64,000 bases of DNA from Bradyrhizobium lablabi (GTDB lineage: Bacteria; Pseudomonadota; Alphaproteobacteria; Rhizobiales; Xanthobacteraceae): assembly GCF_900141755.1 (NCBI RefSeq), contig NZ_LT670844.1, forward strand, positions 7,722,501-7,786,500, given 5' to 3'. Below, piece by piece: positions 1 to 9,489 of the stretch; position 1 is the stretch's first letter; each line of letters starts with the position of its first letter. A program made the translations under genes and the position numbers. Below the pieces are notes generated by a model. It saw only the letters and a list, made by a program, of their open reading frames with translations. It searched no databases and was not told the origin of the DNA.

Positions 1-133
<133 letters not shown>

Positions 134-135
<2 letters not shown>

Positions 136-166
136 AGCCTGATTCAACTGAGTTGAATCAGGCTCT
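134..166 (+). terminator. Perfect hairpin after serS
   Basis: Two 15-nt perfectly complementary arms (134-148 and 152-166) surround a 3-nt TGA loop, beginning inside the serS stop codon. There is no clear T-run, so it may act as an mRNA 3'-end stabiliser or weak terminator. Its core CCTGATTCAAC resembles the hairpin at 9440-9468 (CCTGATCCAGC), and both lie next to a GCATGATC palindrome, so it is probably half of a composite repeat. Confidence 0.6.
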
Positions 167-184
167 ATGGTTATCTCCTTGTTT

Positions 185-233
185 GAGCATGATCTTTTCG
201 GAAAACCGGTTTCCACTTTTCCGGATCATGCTC
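185..233. repeat. GCATGATC-type palindromic repeat, copy 1
   Basis: An imperfect palindrome bounded by GAGCATGATC and GATCATGCTC with an inner AAAACCGGTTTCC core. Related copies are at 9374-9420 and 61679-61725. All three lie directly 3' of a gene and beside a second hairpin. The family is familiar from Bradyrhizobium-type genomes; that statement is from memory. Confidence 0.75.
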
Positions 234-347
234 TAGAGGCTGATTTATTCAACACGCACCGCCTTCGTTGTTGCGAAGGCTGTGCGTGCAAGTATCTTCG
301 TCTCCTGCCTGCGGCGAGCGCCACATCTCGCGGAAACGAACCCTCTC

Positions 348-794
348 ATGGCCCTGCATCGCGATATTTTTTGGGTGGGCAGACAATGGGCCGTCACTGG
401 CTATGGGCTGCAGGCGGTCGACCAGAAGCTGAAGGGCAAATTCGATATTGAGGCAGCGAGGATATGGGAAGACGGCCTATTGGAAGGCCTGCGCGCCGAG
501 GCGTGGCTCAATGCCGATGATTTTGCCAAGGCACTCACTGTTGCCCGAAAGCGCTTTTCGGAACCGCCCCCAAAGGTTGCGCCGCCCGAGGAGCGTCTTT
601 TGGGCCTCATCGAAACCGTCCTGAAGGAACCGGGTTCGAAAGAATCGAACCTGAAAGAAACGAAGGCGAAGGAAGTTGGCTTGAAAGAGAATCCGGTCGA
701 GACGCAAAAACCTCCGGTTCATAAATTTGACATGCACATCGAAGGCTCGATCGCGAAATTCGTGCCGCAATGGCGCATCCGCGTGAAACGGTAA
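348..794 (+). CDS. Conserved hypothetical protein, 148 aa
   Basis: The start at 348 (MALHRDIFWVGRQWAVTG) is preferred over an upstream ATG at 282 because the protein-like composition begins here. The N-terminal 75 residues form a compact conserved-looking domain (WVGRQWAVTGYGLQAVDQ, then AWLNADDFAKALTVARKRF). The C-terminal half is low-complexity, with K/E-rich repeats such as KESNLKETKAKE, and then a short basic tail. No signal peptide or catalytic motif is visible. I recall similar Bradyrhizobium hypotheticals but no function is known to me. It stands alone between serS and the zinc-ribbon gene. Confidence 0.65.
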   Translation: MALHRDIFWVGRQWAVTGYGLQAVDQKLKGKFDIEAARIWEDGLLEGLRAEAWLNADDFAKALTVARKRFSEPPPKVAPPEERLLGLIETVLKEPGSKESNLKETKAKEVGLKENPVETQKPPVHKFDMHIEGSIAKFVPQWRIRVKR

Positions 795-1010
795 CGACAT
801 CCGCAGCCGTTTGCAGAAAATCCGGCATTTGAGATACACTGGCCGCGATCATCATTCGATCCCTTCATCTTCCCTGATTAAGTTTTTCGAAGTGAGCGAT
901 TTTGAACACGGCACGTGACGCCGAAGAGTTCATTGTTCTAGTCGGCCGTCGGCCTCTCGCTGTGTTGGTCTTGTCAACTCCGGTCACACTCCAAATTCAA
1001 GCGATACGCC

Positions 1011-1250
1011 ATGCCCGAATTTCAGCCGATATCGTCAGCGAATATTTCCGCCATCAAGCGTCCGAGCTGCCCGAGCTGCCGGCACAAGCGCATGCTGCTG
1101 TCGAGGCTTGAACCAAGATCATCCGCCTTCGGCCTCGGTACCTTCGAATGCCAGAAGTGCGGTTGCGTTCACACCGCGGTCATACCGAGCGACCCCATGA
1201 CCTCGCGCATGCGCCGCTGGCTCGCGGGTGGATTACGGCGGCCGACGTAA
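1011..1250 (+). CDS. Small zinc-ribbon protein, 79 aa
   Basis: Two CxxC pairs (CPSC near residues 19-22 and CQKC near 48-51) separated by about 25 residues make a classic four-cysteine zinc ribbon. The N-terminal PEFQPIS and C-terminal WLAGGLRRPT resemble a small conserved protein I associate with Bradyrhizobiaceae. It probably binds one zinc ion; its partner (nucleic acid or protein) is unknown. An overlapping frame (902-1111) lacks such motifs and is rejected. The start is the ATG at 1011; no strong ribosome-binding site is seen. Confidence 0.7.
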   Translation: MPEFQPISSANISAIKRPSCPSCRHKRMLLSRLEPRSSAFGLGTFECQKCGCVHTAVIPSDPMTSRMRRWLAGGLRRPT

Positions 1251-1421
1251 GGTTGTTCCCCGCCTGGAACTGCTCGCCTCGGAAAATTCGGACCGAGCAT
1301 GTTGGCCCTGCCAAGCCGGATTTATGTCGCCTACCGGACATCGCCGGATTATACTGGCGCCACGGCGGAATATGCCGGTGCGAAGAGCGTTCTGTTCTCC
1401 ACCGGACGACGGACAGACGCC

Positions 1422-2111
1422 ATGTCGTACGCACCACAATTTAAAGTAGATACCGCCTTTGATCCCCGGGTTTTTCTGGGCGGGGCCGGGCTCGGGAAAA
1501 CCGTCGAATGCTACGCGAAGAACCAGAAGGTCTACAGCCAGGGCGACATCGCCGACACCATCTTCTTTATCCAGAAGGGCAAGGTGAAGATCACGGTTTT
1601 GTCCGAGCACGGCAAGGAAGCGGTGGTCGGGATATTCGCGGAGGGGCAGTTCTTCGGCGAAGGCTGTCTGGAGGGATCGGAATTACGCACCGCCACCAGC
1701 CAGGCCATGGAAGAGTGCCTGATCACGTCGATCACCAGGTCCGAAATGCAGGCGACGCTCGCGAGGGAACCGAAATTCTCCGAATTCTTCATCGCCTATC
1801 TGTTGTCCCGCAACAGTCGGATCGAAGACGATCTGATCGACCAGCTCTTCAACTCCAGCGAAAGACGGCTCGCGCGCCTATTGCTGCTGCTTGCGAATTT
1901 CGGCGAGGAAGGCTCAGCCCAGCCGATCGCGATCACGCTCAGCCAGGAGACCTTGGCGGAAATGATCGGCACCACCCGATCGCGGGTGAGTTTTTTCATG
2001 AACAAATTCAGGAAAAAGGGATACATCGACTACAACGGCAAGATCGAGGTGCACCGCTCGCTGTTGGACGCGGTGCTGCGCGAAAAGCCGGAGATCGGCG
2101 GGGACGATTAG
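1422..2111 (+). CDS. Crp/Fnr-family transcriptional regulator, 229 aa
   Basis: The N-terminal cyclic-nucleotide-binding-fold domain spans about residues 20-140 (YSQGDIADTIFFIQKGKVKI, GQFFGEGCL). A dimerisation helix and a C-terminal winged helix-turn-helix follow (LSQETLAEMIGTTRSRVSFF, about 173-192). There is no Fnr-type cysteine cluster, so an oxygen-sensing Fe-S centre is unlikely, and the ligand cannot be told. The ATG at 1422 gives the usual family length; the frame extends upstream to 1299 but that part looks non-coding. It sits alone before surE and may govern distant genes. Confidence 0.85.
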   Translation: MSYAPQFKVDTAFDPRVFLGGAGLGKTVECYAKNQKVYSQGDIADTIFFIQKGKVKITVLSEHGKEAVVGIFAEGQFFGEGCLEGSELRTATSQAMEECLITSITRSEMQATLAREPKFSEFFIAYLLSRNSRIEDDLIDQLFNSSERRLARLLLLLANFGEEGSAQPIAITLSQETLAEMIGTTRSRVSFFMNKFRKKGYIDYNGKIEVHRSLLDAVLREKPEIGGDD

Positions 2112-2285
2112 CCCGCGAGCGTTCGAGCCTACTGCCGTTTCTGAATAATCCATTCGCCAGCCGCGCGGAAAGCGGCCCGCTGACGGGGCATATTGGCTGG
2201 ATTACCGGGTTTGCCTCAAGGGCGCTAGCGGGATAAGACGGCGCACGGACAGCGACGGAACCGGCCGCAAAGGGCATCTGAACGC

Positions 2286-3053
2286 ATGCGAATTCTCTGC
2301 ACCAATGACGACGGCATCCATGCCCCTGGCCTGAAGATCGTCGAGGAAATCGCCCGCGCTTTGTCCGACGACGTCTGGGTGGTGGCGCCGGAGCTCGATC
2401 AGTCCGGCGTCTCGCATTCGCTGTCGCTCAATGATCCGCTTCGCCTGCGCGAGGTCGGCCCGCGTCATTTCGCGGTCCGCGGCACGCCGACCGACTGCGT
2501 CATCATGGGCGCGCGCCATATCCTCGGCGAGACCATGCCGGACCTCGTGCTGTCGGGCGTCAACAAGGGCCGCAATGTCGCCGAGGACGTCGTTTATTCC
2601 GGCACCATCGCCGGCGCCTTGGAAGGCACCATTTTGGGAATTCCGTCGTTTGCGCTGTCGCAGGAATTTTCCATGGAGACCCGCCACGCGCCGTTGTGGG
2701 AGACCGCGCTGAAATTCGGCCCGGAAATCCTGCGCAGGGTGATCGACGCCGGCGTGCCGAAAAACACCGTGATCAATGTCAACTTTCCCGCCTGCGCGCC
2801 GGACGACGTCGCGGGCGTGCGGGTGACGCGGCAGGGCAAGCGCAATCTCGGTTTTCTGAAAGTCGACCAGCGCCGCGATGGCCGCGGCAATCCTTATTTC
2901 TGGATCGGATTCGAGCGCCTCGCGCAGGTCGACGTGCCGGCCGAAGGCACTGATTTGGCGGCGCTCGCCGCGCGCTATGTCTCGGTGACGCCGCTCCGGC
3001 TCGACCGCACCGACGACGAATTCGCGCAGGCGCTGACGGCGACGCTGAAATAG
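2286..3053 (+). CDS. surE: 5'/3'-nucleotidase SurE, 255 aa
   Basis: SurE is a metal-dependent nucleoside-5'/3'-monophosphate phosphatase (survival protein) of the cytoplasm. The metal-site residues are all present: D8 and D9 in [12 protein letters not shown]40 in DQSG, N93 in SGVNKGRN. The glycine-rich [11 protein letters not shown] segment follows. Length is normal. An AAGGG motif lies about 10 nt before the ATG. surE is followed by pcm and an nlpD-like gene, the classical stationary-phase survival cluster, although a minus-strand response regulator and a repeat separate surE from pcm here. Confidence 0.95.
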   Translation: MRILCTNDDGIHAPGLKIVEEIARALSDDVWVVAPELDQSGVSHSLSLNDPLRLREVGPRHFAVRGTPTDCVIMGARHILGETMPDLVLSGVNKGRNVAEDVVYSGTIAGALEGTILGIPSFALSQEFSMETRHAPLWETALKFGPEILRRVIDAGVPKNTVINVNFPACAPDDVAGVRVTRQGKRNLGFLKVDQRRDGRGNPYFWIGFERLAQVDVPAEGTDLAALAARYVSVTPLRLDRTDDEFAQALTATLK

Positions 3054-3086
3054 GGAGCGGGCAGGGCGCTGCGTCATATTTTGGCT

Positions 3087-3187
3087 GTCATACCCGCGAA
3101 AGCGGGTATCCAGTACGCCGCGGCCTATCGGCTCAATCACCAGCGCCTCTGGAATACTGGATCGCCCGGTCAAGCCGGGCGATGACG
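3087..3187. repeat. CGTCAT-family palindromic repeat, copy 1
   Basis: A mosaic repeat of the TCATACCCGCGAAAGCGGGTATCCAGTA type, ending in a second stem with ATCGCCCGGTCAAGCCGGGCGAT and GATGACG. It is two hairpins joined by a spacer with TACTGGATC/CCAGTA inverted motifs. Relatives are at 6018-6154, 11761-11860, 48341-48478, 60921-61002 and 27785-27868. Confidence 0.75.
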
Positions 3188-3209
3188 GCTCTGTTGCCTG
3201 GGCACAGCC

Positions 3210-3587
3210 CTAAACGGTGGCGCTCTTCAGCGCAGTATCGATCATCCGCGCCAAGGTCTCGATCTGGAAGGGCTTTTGCAGCGCCGGGCGGTCGCGGTAT
3301 TCCTCGGGCAGACCCGACGAGCCATAGCCGGTGGCAAAGATGAACGGGCGGTTGCGCGCCGTGATCAATTCGGCGACCGGCGAGATCACCTTGCCGTTGA
3401 CGTTGACGTCGAGAATGGCGAGGTCGAACTCGGCGGTTTGCGCAAGCCGGATCGCCTCGTTGATCTCGCCGGCTTCGGCCACGACGCGGTAGCCGAGCTC
3501 TTCCAGCATGTCGGCGACCATCATCCTGATCATGACCTCGTCTTCAACGAGGAAGACAGAACCGCCCGGCGGCCGCGTCGCATTCAT
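3210..3587 (-). CDS. Single-domain response regulator, 125 aa
   Basis: A CheY-like receiver with no output domain. Acidic pocket E15-D16 (LVEDE), phosphoacceptor D60 (LAILDVNVNG), T86 (FATGY) and K105 (LQKPF) are all present, so it should be phosphorylated by a histidine kinase. No kinase gene is adjacent. The start at 3587 (MNATRPPGGS) has AAGGA 8 nt upstream and gives a normal receiver length. It is convergent with surE and divergent from pcm. Stand-alone receivers of this kind are common in rhizobia; target unknown. Confidence 0.85.
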   Translation of the reverse strand: MNATRPPGGSVFLVEDEVMIRMMVADMLEELGYRVVAEAGEINEAIRLAQTAEFDLAILDVNVNGKVISPVAELITARNRPFIFATGYGSSGLPEEYRDRPALQKPFQIETLARMIDTALKSATV

Positions 3588-3870
3588 CAAAGGAATCCTT
3601 GCCCGTCCCAAGATCAGGTTCGCAAATAACGCCATCTGGTGCAATGTCTACGTGACGAACGCGACCCCCCATGATCGTTGTCAACGCGCGGTTTTCGGAC
3701 GGTCGCTCCGCCAACATCCGCCGTGCCTCAACGCCAGGATGCAGTACGGTGTTCCCTAGCGGGAACAGGGATTTGAGGGGAAAGTTTTCCTTAAACCGGA
3801 CCGCGCATATTGCCTCAAACTGGTCGGCAGCGGCGCTAGACTGCTGGGCTACACCCTTAGAGAACAGAAA

Positions 3871-4521
3871 ATGCCCGCTGCCCAAAATCCGCCGGAAAAG
3901 ATGATGTTTCAGCTTTCCCTCCGGCGGCGTGGGATCAGCGATCTGGCGGTGCTTCGCGCGATGGAGGAAGTCCCGCGGGACCTTTTCGTGGCAGCGGCCG
4001 ATCGCGCCGATGCCTATCGCGACAGTGCGCTCGGCATCGCCTGTGGGCAAACAATCAGCCAGCCCTTCGTGGTCGCCTACATGACCGAGCAGCTTCAGTT
4101 GCAAAAGCAGCACCGGGTGCTGGAGATCGGCACCGGCTCGGGATATCAGGCGGCGATCCTGTCGCGGCTTTGCCGTCACGTGCTGACGATCGAGCGTTAC
4201 CGGACGCTCGCCGACAGCGCCCGGTCGCGGCTCGAAGAGCTGCGCTACGACAATATCGAGGTGCTGCTGGGGGACGGTTTTGACGTCCCCCCGGGCGCGG
4301 GCCAATTCGACCGCATCATTGTCACCGCTGCGATGGAGCAAATCCCGCAAAGCCTGACGGCGCGGCTCGAGCCCGGCGGTATCCTGATCGCGCCGGTCGG
4401 GCCGCACCGGGGCATCCAGACCCTGGTCCGTGTCACCAGGACGGACACCGGTCTCGAGCGCAAGGAGCTCGTGGACGTCCGCTTCGTGCCGGCGCTGCCG
4501 GGCGTTGCCCGCGAACTGTAA
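3871..4521 (+). CDS. pcm: Protein-L-isoaspartate O-methyltransferase, 216 aa
   Basis: This enzyme repairs isoaspartyl damage in proteins using S-adenosylmethionine. Visible signatures are the [15 protein letters not shown] segment (the TVSQP-like substrate loop, about residues 59-73), SAM motif [12 protein letters not shown] (83-93) and [12 protein letters not shown]. Length and order fit the Pcm family. It precedes the NlpD-like gene at 4630, a pairing conserved in many proteobacteria, with about 110 nt between them. Confidence 0.93.
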   Translation: MPAAQNPPEKMMFQLSLRRRGISDLAVLRAMEEVPRDLFVAAADRADAYRDSALGIACGQTISQPFVVAYMTEQLQLQKQHRVLEIGTGSGYQAAILSRLCRHVLTIERYRTLADSARSRLEELRYDNIEVLLGDGFDVPPGAGQFDRIIVTAAMEQIPQSLTARLEPGGILIAPVGPHRGIQTLVRVTRTDTGLERKELVDVRFVPALPGVAREL

Positions 4522-4629
4522 ATTTACGGATCGGCTGTTCCGCCAACGTCTTATTGGCAGGATTAAGCGGTTGTTTACTCCCGACGTGTTTACTCAAAAC
4601 AATATTTTGTTGCGTATGAGTGAGTAACC

Positions 4630-5973
4630 ATGTCCCTCGTCGAGTTGCTTTGCTCGCGCCGCGTGCCGCACGTCGCGGTGCTGGCGCTGATCTCGATCGG
4701 CTTTGCCGGCTGCAGCGCCGACATGTCGACCCGCCTCTCGCAAGCGCAAAATCCCTTTTCCAATCCGTATGAATCGCAACCGGAAGCCACCGGCACCGTG
4801 CCGGCGCCCGCGGTCGAGCGCCGCGAGCTTCCACAATATGCCCGTCCGCAATCGCAATACCAGTCGCAGCCGTTGCCGCCACAGGTCGTGGCTCCGCGGT
4901 CCTATCCGACGGCAAATGGCGGTGTGTCCGGAGGCGGGCGGGGGCTTGCCTCCTACGCTGCGCCCGGCCAGCCGATCGAGACCACCGGCAGCGTTGCGCC
5001 GCGCTCGGTCGCGGCGACCCGCGCGCAGGGTACCACGATCATTGTCGGCACCAGCGACACCGTCGATATCCTGGCGCGCCGTTATAATGTCACTCCCGCC
5101 GCCATCCTGCAGGCCAACGGCTATAAAGGCCCGCGCGCGCTGTCGCCGGGCCAGCAGCTGATCATTCCGCATCCCGCCGCCACGGTGGCCGCAGCGCCAG
5201 CCCTGGCCGCGCCGGCGAGCAAGCCGGTCGCGGTCGCAGCAGTGCCATCGGTTCACGTCGTCAATCACGGCGACACACTGCTCAGCATCGCGCGCCGCAA
5301 TCATGTGTCGGTTGCGGAACTGGCCAAAGCCAACAACATCAATCCCCACGCAAAACTCAAGCTCGGCATGAAGCTTACCGTGCCGGCTGCGAAGACCGCC
5401 GCCGTCGCTCCAGCGGCGCCCGCGGCAGTTGCCACCGCCCAACCCGCCGCGGCTTTGGCGCCGCCTGCGACAAAATTGGCCGCAGCGATCCCCGCCGGTC
5501 CGCAGCAAACCGCGCGGCTGGCCCAGGCCACCACCAAGATCGAGGACATCCCGGCGGAGGCGCCGGTCAAGGCCGCTGAAGCAACCGGCGCGTTGCCGAC
5601 GTTCCGTTGGCCGGTGCGCGGCAAGGTGATCACGAGCTACGGCGCCAAGACCAACGGCAAAGCCAATGACGGCATCAATCTCGCGGTGCCCGAAGGCACG
5701 CCGGTAAAGGCGGCGGAGGACGGCGTCGTCGCCTATTCCGGAAACGAGCTCAAAGGCTATGGCAACCTGGTTCTGGTTCGGCACTCCAACGGTTACGTCA
5801 CCGCATATGCCCATGCGAGTGAACTGCTGGTGAAGCGCGGCGACACCATCAAGCGCGGTCAGATCATTGCCAAATCGGGTCAGTCGGGCGAGGTGGGGTC
5901 GCCGCAGCTCCACTTCGAGATCCGCAAAGGATCTACCCCGGTTGACCCGCTTCAATTCTTGAATGGCGCGTGA
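4630..5973 (+). CDS. nlpD: NlpD/EnvC-like lipoprotein with LysM and degenerate M23 domain, 447 aa
   Basis: The N-terminus carries a lipobox ending in C28 (GFAGC), so it is probably a lipoprotein. Two LysM domains lie at about 135-180 and 205-250, separated by Ala/Pro-rich linkers. A LytM/M23 domain occupies the last 120 residues. The zinc ligands of active M23 enzymes are missing: the usual HxGxD is NDGINL and the final HxH is QLHFE. It therefore probably acts as a non-catalytic activator of cell-wall amidases, as E. coli NlpD and EnvC do. It follows pcm in the survival cluster. Confidence 0.88.
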   Translation: MSLVELLCSRRVPHVAVLALISIGFAGCSADMSTRLSQAQNPFSNPYESQPEATGTVPAPAVERRELPQYARPQSQYQSQPLPPQVVAPRSYPTANGGVSGGGRGLASYAAPGQPIETTGSVAPRSVAATRAQGTTIIVGTSDTVDILARRYNVTPAAILQANGYKGPRALSPGQQLIIPHPAATVAAAPALAAPASKPVAVAAVPSVHVVNHGDTLLSIARRNHVSVAELAKANNINPHAKLKLGMKLTVPAAKTAAVAPAAPAAVATAQPAAALAPPATKLAAAIPAGPQQTARLAQATTKIEDIPAEAPVKAAEATGALPTFRWPVRGKVITSYGAKTNGKANDGINLAVPEGTPVKAAEDGVVAYSGNELKGYGNLVLVRHSNGYVTAYAHASELLVKRGDTIKRGQIIAKSGQSGEVGSPQLHFEIRKGSTPVDPLQFLNGA

Positions 5974-6017
5974 GGCGGCGCGCCGCTGAGGCTAACGTTC
6001 CATCCACATACACAACT

Positions 6018-6154
6018 GTCTTCGCCCGGCATAGCCGTCCGAAGGACGGCGTCGCTTCCGCTCGCCTATGACCGCGCGATCCAGTATTCCAGAGGCGGCA
6101 GTGATTAATCGAGAAGCCGCGGCGTACTGGATCCCCGCTTTTCGCGGGGATGAC
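6018..6154. repeat. CGTCAT-family palindromic repeat, copy 2 (long form)
   Basis: Long version with an inner stem GCCGTCCGAAGGACGGC, then GATCCAGTATTCCAGAG, then GTACTGGATCCCCGC..GCGGGGATGAC. Nearly the same arrangement occurs at 48341-48478. It lies between the convergent nlpD-like and ATPase genes. Confidence 0.75.
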
Positions 6155-6190
6155 TGCCTACTGCGCCGTGCGCTCTGTGTTTTTTCTCCA

Positions 6191-7144
6191 CTACGTCCCG
6201 CTCAGCCGCACGCCCAGCCGTCCCGCCAGTTCCTGCGTGAACTGCCAGGCGACGCGCCCCGAGCGCGAGCCGCGCGTGGTCGACCATTCCAGCGCCTCGC
6301 GCTCGAGTTCGTCTTCGGCGAGCTTGATGCCGAAATGATCGCAATAGCCTTTCACCATGGCGAGGTATTCGTCCTGGCTGCAGCGGTGAAAGCCGAGCCA
6401 CAATCCAAAGCGGTCCGAGAGCGAGACTTTCTCCTCGACCGCTTCGCCGGGATTGATCGCGGTCGAGCGCTCGTTCTCGATCATGTCGCGCGCCAACAGA
6501 TGCCGGCGGTTGGAAGTGGCGTACAAGATCACATTGTCGGGCCGGCCCTCGATGCCGCCCTCCAGCACCGCTTTCAGCGATTTATACGAGGCGTCGTTGC
6601 CATCGAACGACAGGTCGTCGCAGAACACGATGAAACGGAAATCGGAATTGCGGAGCTGGTCCATCAGCGCCGGCAGGCTCTCGATATCCTCGCGATGGAT
6701 CTCGATCAGTTTTAGGCGATCCGCCGGCTTGCGCTTGAGGTTGATGTCGGCGTGGGCTGCCTTGACCAGCGAGGATTTTCCCATGCCGCGTGCTCCCCAC
6801 AACAGCGCGTTGTTGGCGGGGAGCCCATTGGCAAAACGCTCGGTGTTCTCGATCAGGATGTCGCGCATCCGGTCGATGCCCCTGAGCAGGCCGAGGTCGA
6901 CGCGGCTGACGCGCGGCACCGGCGCGAGCCGTCCGTTGGGGTGCCAGACGAAGGCGTCGGCGCTGTCGAACGAAGAGGCGGAGTGGGAGGCCTGCGATGC
7001 CGCGGACAAATGTGCCGCGATCGCCTCGAGCGCGCCGGCTATCCTTTCCGTCGTGTCATGTTGAAGCGGCGCCAGACGTTTTGTCGCGGCCGGCGCTGAT
7101 TTTCGCGCGGCGCGAGGTCTTGTTTTTCGAGGCTTTTTCGACAT
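6191..7144 (-). CDS. DUF815-family AAA ATPase, 317 aa
   Basis: Walker A is LLWGARGMGKSSLVKA (about residues 140-155) and Walker B is FRFIVFCDDLSF. The region VILYATSNRRHLLARDM is a sensor-like Asn/Arg stretch. The first 60 residues are basic, Ala/Lys/Arg-rich and probably disordered. This pattern matches the uncharacterised DUF815 ATPases, whose biochemical role is unknown. The chosen start at 7144 (MSKKPRKTRPRA) fits the family better than the frame opening at 7204. It is divergent from yajC. Confidence 0.85.
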   Translation of the reverse strand: MSKKPRKTRPRAARKSAPAATKRLAPLQHDTTERIAGALEAIAAHLSAASQASHSASSFDSADAFVWHPNGRLAPVPRVSRVDLGLLRGIDRMRDILIENTERFANGLPANNALLWGARGMGKSSLVKAAHADINLKRKPADRLKLIEIHREDIESLPALMDQLRNSDFRFIVFCDDLSFDGNDASYKSLKAVLEGGIEGRPDNVILYATSNRRHLLARDMIENERSTAINPGEAVEEKVSLSDRFGLWLGFHRCSQDEYLAMVKGYCDHFGIKLAEDELEREALEWSTTRGSRSGRVAWQFTQELAGRLGVRLSGT

Positions 7145-7351
7145 CTCTGGGGTTCCTGGCCACGCAGCCATATCGGGCCTTTGGGGTGGCCGCAAGCCAC
7201 TCAAATGAATGCCAAATCAGGGCTCTGGCGGCGTTGCAATTGGGACCGCGGCCGCTATAGTCCGCGCGAATTTGCCTTGATCCGGCCTTGACGCAGAGGC
7301 GTCGCCGGCTCACTTCCGTTTCACAACCCGCGTTTCACGAGGATTGTCCAA

Positions 7352-7717
7352 ATGCTGATCACACCTGCGTTTGCCCAGGCTGCGGGCGGCGGCGATACCA
7401 ACAGCATGTTGATGTCGCTTCTGCCGTTCGCGCTGATCTTCGTGATCATGTATTTCCTGATTCTGCGGCCGCAGCAGAAGAAGGTGAAGGACCACGCCGA
7501 GCTCGTCAAAAACATCCGCCGCGGCGACACCGTGGTGACCTCGGGCGGTCTGGTCGGCAAGGTGACAAAGGTAGTCGACGACGACCAGATCGAATTCGAA
7601 ATCTCCGATGGTGTCCGCGTGCGGCAGATGCGGCAGATGATTTCCGGCGTGCGCGCCAAGGGCGAGCCGGCCAAGGACAAGACCGACACCGCCAAGGAAG
7701 ATAGCTCGGCGAGTTAG
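7352..7717 (+). CDS. yajC: Preprotein translocase subunit YajC, 121 aa
   Basis: YajC is the small inner-membrane partner of SecDF. One transmembrane segment (about 20-40, LLPFALIFVIMYFLIL) is followed by the family motif RPQQKKVKDHAELV and the soluble KNIRRGDTVVTSGGLVGKV domain. A GAGGATT ribosome-binding site lies before the ATG. It begins the yajC-secD-secF series. The C-terminus is a charged, probably disordered tail. Confidence 0.95.
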   Translation: MLITPAFAQAAGGGDTNSMLMSLLPFALIFVIMYFLILRPQQKKVKDHAELVKNIRRGDTVVTSGGLVGKVTKVVDDDQIEFEISDGVRVRQMRQMISGVRAKGEPAKDKTDTAKEDSSAS

Positions 7718-7775
7718 CGCGTTTTTCCAGCCGGCGCATATTCCAGAATTTGCCAGAATCTGACAGGTCAGCTCG

Positions 7776-9374
7776 ATGTTGTATTTCACGCGGTGGAAGG
7801 CGCTGGCGATCATCCTGACGGCGCTGGTGGTGTGCCTGTGCGCCGTTCCGAATTTCTTCCCCGAGGCGAGGGTCAAGGCATGGCCGGCGTGGGCGCAGCG
7901 GCGGCTGGTGCTCGGCCTCGATCTGCAGGGCGGCTCTTATTTGCTGCTGGAGGTCGATTCCAACTACGTCAAGAAGGAGAAGCTCGACCAGATTCGCGAT
8001 GACGTGCGCCGGACCCTGCGCGACGCCAAGATCGGCTATACCGGCCTTGCGTCGCGTCCCGACAGCGTCGAGGTTCGCGTCAAGGACACCGACCTGCCGA
8101 CGGCGCTGCCAAAATTGCGCGAGCTGTCGCAGCCGCTCGGCGGATTGCTCGGTTCCAGCGGCCAGCGCAGCCTCGAAGTCAGCGATGCCGGCGGCGGCCT
8201 GATCCGCCTGGCGGTGACGCCGGCGTCCATCACCGAGCGGATACGCCAGACCATCGAACAGTCGATCCAGATCGTCGAGCGGCGCATCAACCAGCTCGGC
8301 ACCGTCGAACCGGTGATCCAGCGGCAGGGCACCGATCGCATTCTGGTGCAGGTGCCGGGCTTGCAGGACCCGAGCGAGCTGAAACGCATCCTGGGCCAGA
8401 CCGCCAAGATGGAATTCCGCATGGTCGACACCTCGGTGTCGCCGGAACAGGCCACGCAGGGCAGGGTGCCGCCGGATTCCGAAATCCTGATGAGTTCGAG
8501 TTCGCCGAAAATACCCTATGTCATCAAGAAGCAGGTTCTGGTCTCCGGCGGCGATTTGACCGACGCACAGCCGGGCTTCGATCCGCAGACCAGCGAACCC
8601 GTCGTCAACTTCCGTTTCAACACCTCGGGCGCCCGCAAATTTTCCCAGGCAACATCGGAAAATGTCGGCCTGCCGTTTGCCATCGTACTCGACAATGAGG
8701 TGATTTCGGCGCCCGTCATCCGCCAGCCGATCACCGGCGGTTCCGGCCAGATTTCCGGCAACTTCACGGTCCAGTCGGCCAACGAGCTTGCGTTGTTGCT
8801 GCGCGCCGGTGCACTGCCGGCGCCGCTGACCGTGATCGAGGAGCGCACCGTCGGCCCCGGTCTGGGGCAGGATTCGATCGAGAAGGGTGAGCTCGCGGCC
8901 TATGTCGGCTCGATCATGGTGATCGTGTTCATGCTCGTGACCTACCGGCTGTTCGGCGTGTTCGCCAACATCGCGGTCGCCATCAACGTCGCCATGATCT
9001 TCGGCGTATTGTCGCTCTTGAATGCAACGCTGACCTTGCCGGGCATCGCCGGCATCGTGCTGACGGTCGGCATCGCGGTGGATTCCAACGTCCTGATCTA
9101 CGAGCGCATCCGCGAGGAATTGCGCGGCGGGCGCACCGCGATTTCGGCGATCGACGCCGGCTTCAAGCGCGCGCTGTCGACCATCCTCGATTCCAACATC
9201 ACCACCTTCATTGCCGCCGCGGTGCTGTTCTATATCGGCACCGGCCCGGTGCGCGGCTTCGCCGTGACGCTCGGCATCGGCATCATCACCACGGTTTTCA
9301 CCGCCTTCACGCTGACCCGCCTGATCGTGGCGACCTGGGTGCGGTGGAAGCGGCCGCAAACCGTGCCGATTTAG
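7776..9374 (+). CDS. secD: Protein translocase subunit SecD, 532 aa
   Basis: SecD uses the proton-motive force to pull exported proteins across the inner membrane. There is an N-terminal membrane helix, the motif LGLDLQGGSYLLLEVD (about 45-60), a large periplasmic region (RINQLGTVEPVIQRQG; GGSGQISGNF), and five C-terminal membrane helices with GIAVDSNVLIYERIREEL, typical of the RND/SecDF superfamily. Length is normal. The TAG stop overlaps the start of a palindromic repeat that separates it from secF. Confidence 0.96.
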   Translation: MLYFTRWKALAIILTALVVCLCAVPNFFPEARVKAWPAWAQRRLVLGLDLQGGSYLLLEVDSNYVKKEKLDQIRDDVRRTLRDAKIGYTGLASRPDSVEVRVKDTDLPTALPKLRELSQPLGGLLGSSGQRSLEVSDAGGGLIRLAVTPASITERIRQTIEQSIQIVERRINQLGTVEPVIQRQGTDRILVQVPGLQDPSELKRILGQTAKMEFRMVDTSVSPEQATQGRVPPDSEILMSSSSPKIPYVIKKQVLVSGGDLTDAQPGFDPQTSEPVVNFRFNTSGARKFSQATSENVGLPFAIVLDNEVISAPVIRQPITGGSGQISGNFTVQSANELALLLRAGALPAPLTVIEERTVGPGLGQDSIEKGELAAYVGSIMVIVFMLVTYRLFGVFANIAVAINVAMIFGVLSLLNATLTLPGIAGIVLTVGIAVDSNVLIYERIREELRGGRTAISAIDAGFKRALSTILDSNITTFIAAAVLFYIGTGPVRGFAVTLGIGIITTVFTAFTLTRLIVATWVRWKRPQTVPI

Positions 9375-9420
9375 GCATGATCCCGAAAAGTGGCCACCGG
9401 TTTTCGGAGGAGATCATGCC
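9374..9420. repeat. GCATGATC-type palindromic repeat, copy 2
   Basis: GGCATGATC...GATCATGCC with an ACCGGTTTTC core, starting at the last base of the secD stop codon. Together with the hairpin at 9440-9468 it forms the same two-part arrangement as at 134-233, here in the opposite order. Confidence 0.75.
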
Positions 9421-9439
9421 TTCACACAATAAAGCGACG

Positions 9440-9468
9440 AACCTGATCCAGCCCTGCTGGATCAGGTT
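9440..9468 (+). terminator. Hairpin between secD and secF
   Basis: Perfect 13-nt arms (9440-9452, 9456-9468) around a CCT loop; the core CCTGATCCAGC resembles the hairpin after serS. There is no T-run, so full termination is unlikely in the middle of secDF; attenuation or mRNA stabilisation is possible. Confidence 0.5.
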
Positions 9469-9489
9469 GTAGGGAATCCGGAGTCTGTA

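Noticed and set aside
2202..3173. Open frame antisense to surE
   Set aside because: Shadow of surE with Arg/Asp-rich low-complexity sequence.
4594..5955. Open frame antisense to the nlpD-like gene
   Set aside because: Arg/Gly-rich mirror translation; the lipoprotein on the plus strand has clear domains.
7506..9359. Very long open frame antisense to secD
   Set aside because: It mirrors secD codon structure, is rich in Arg/His/Gly repeats and has no motif; high-GC genes commonly leave the opposite frame open.
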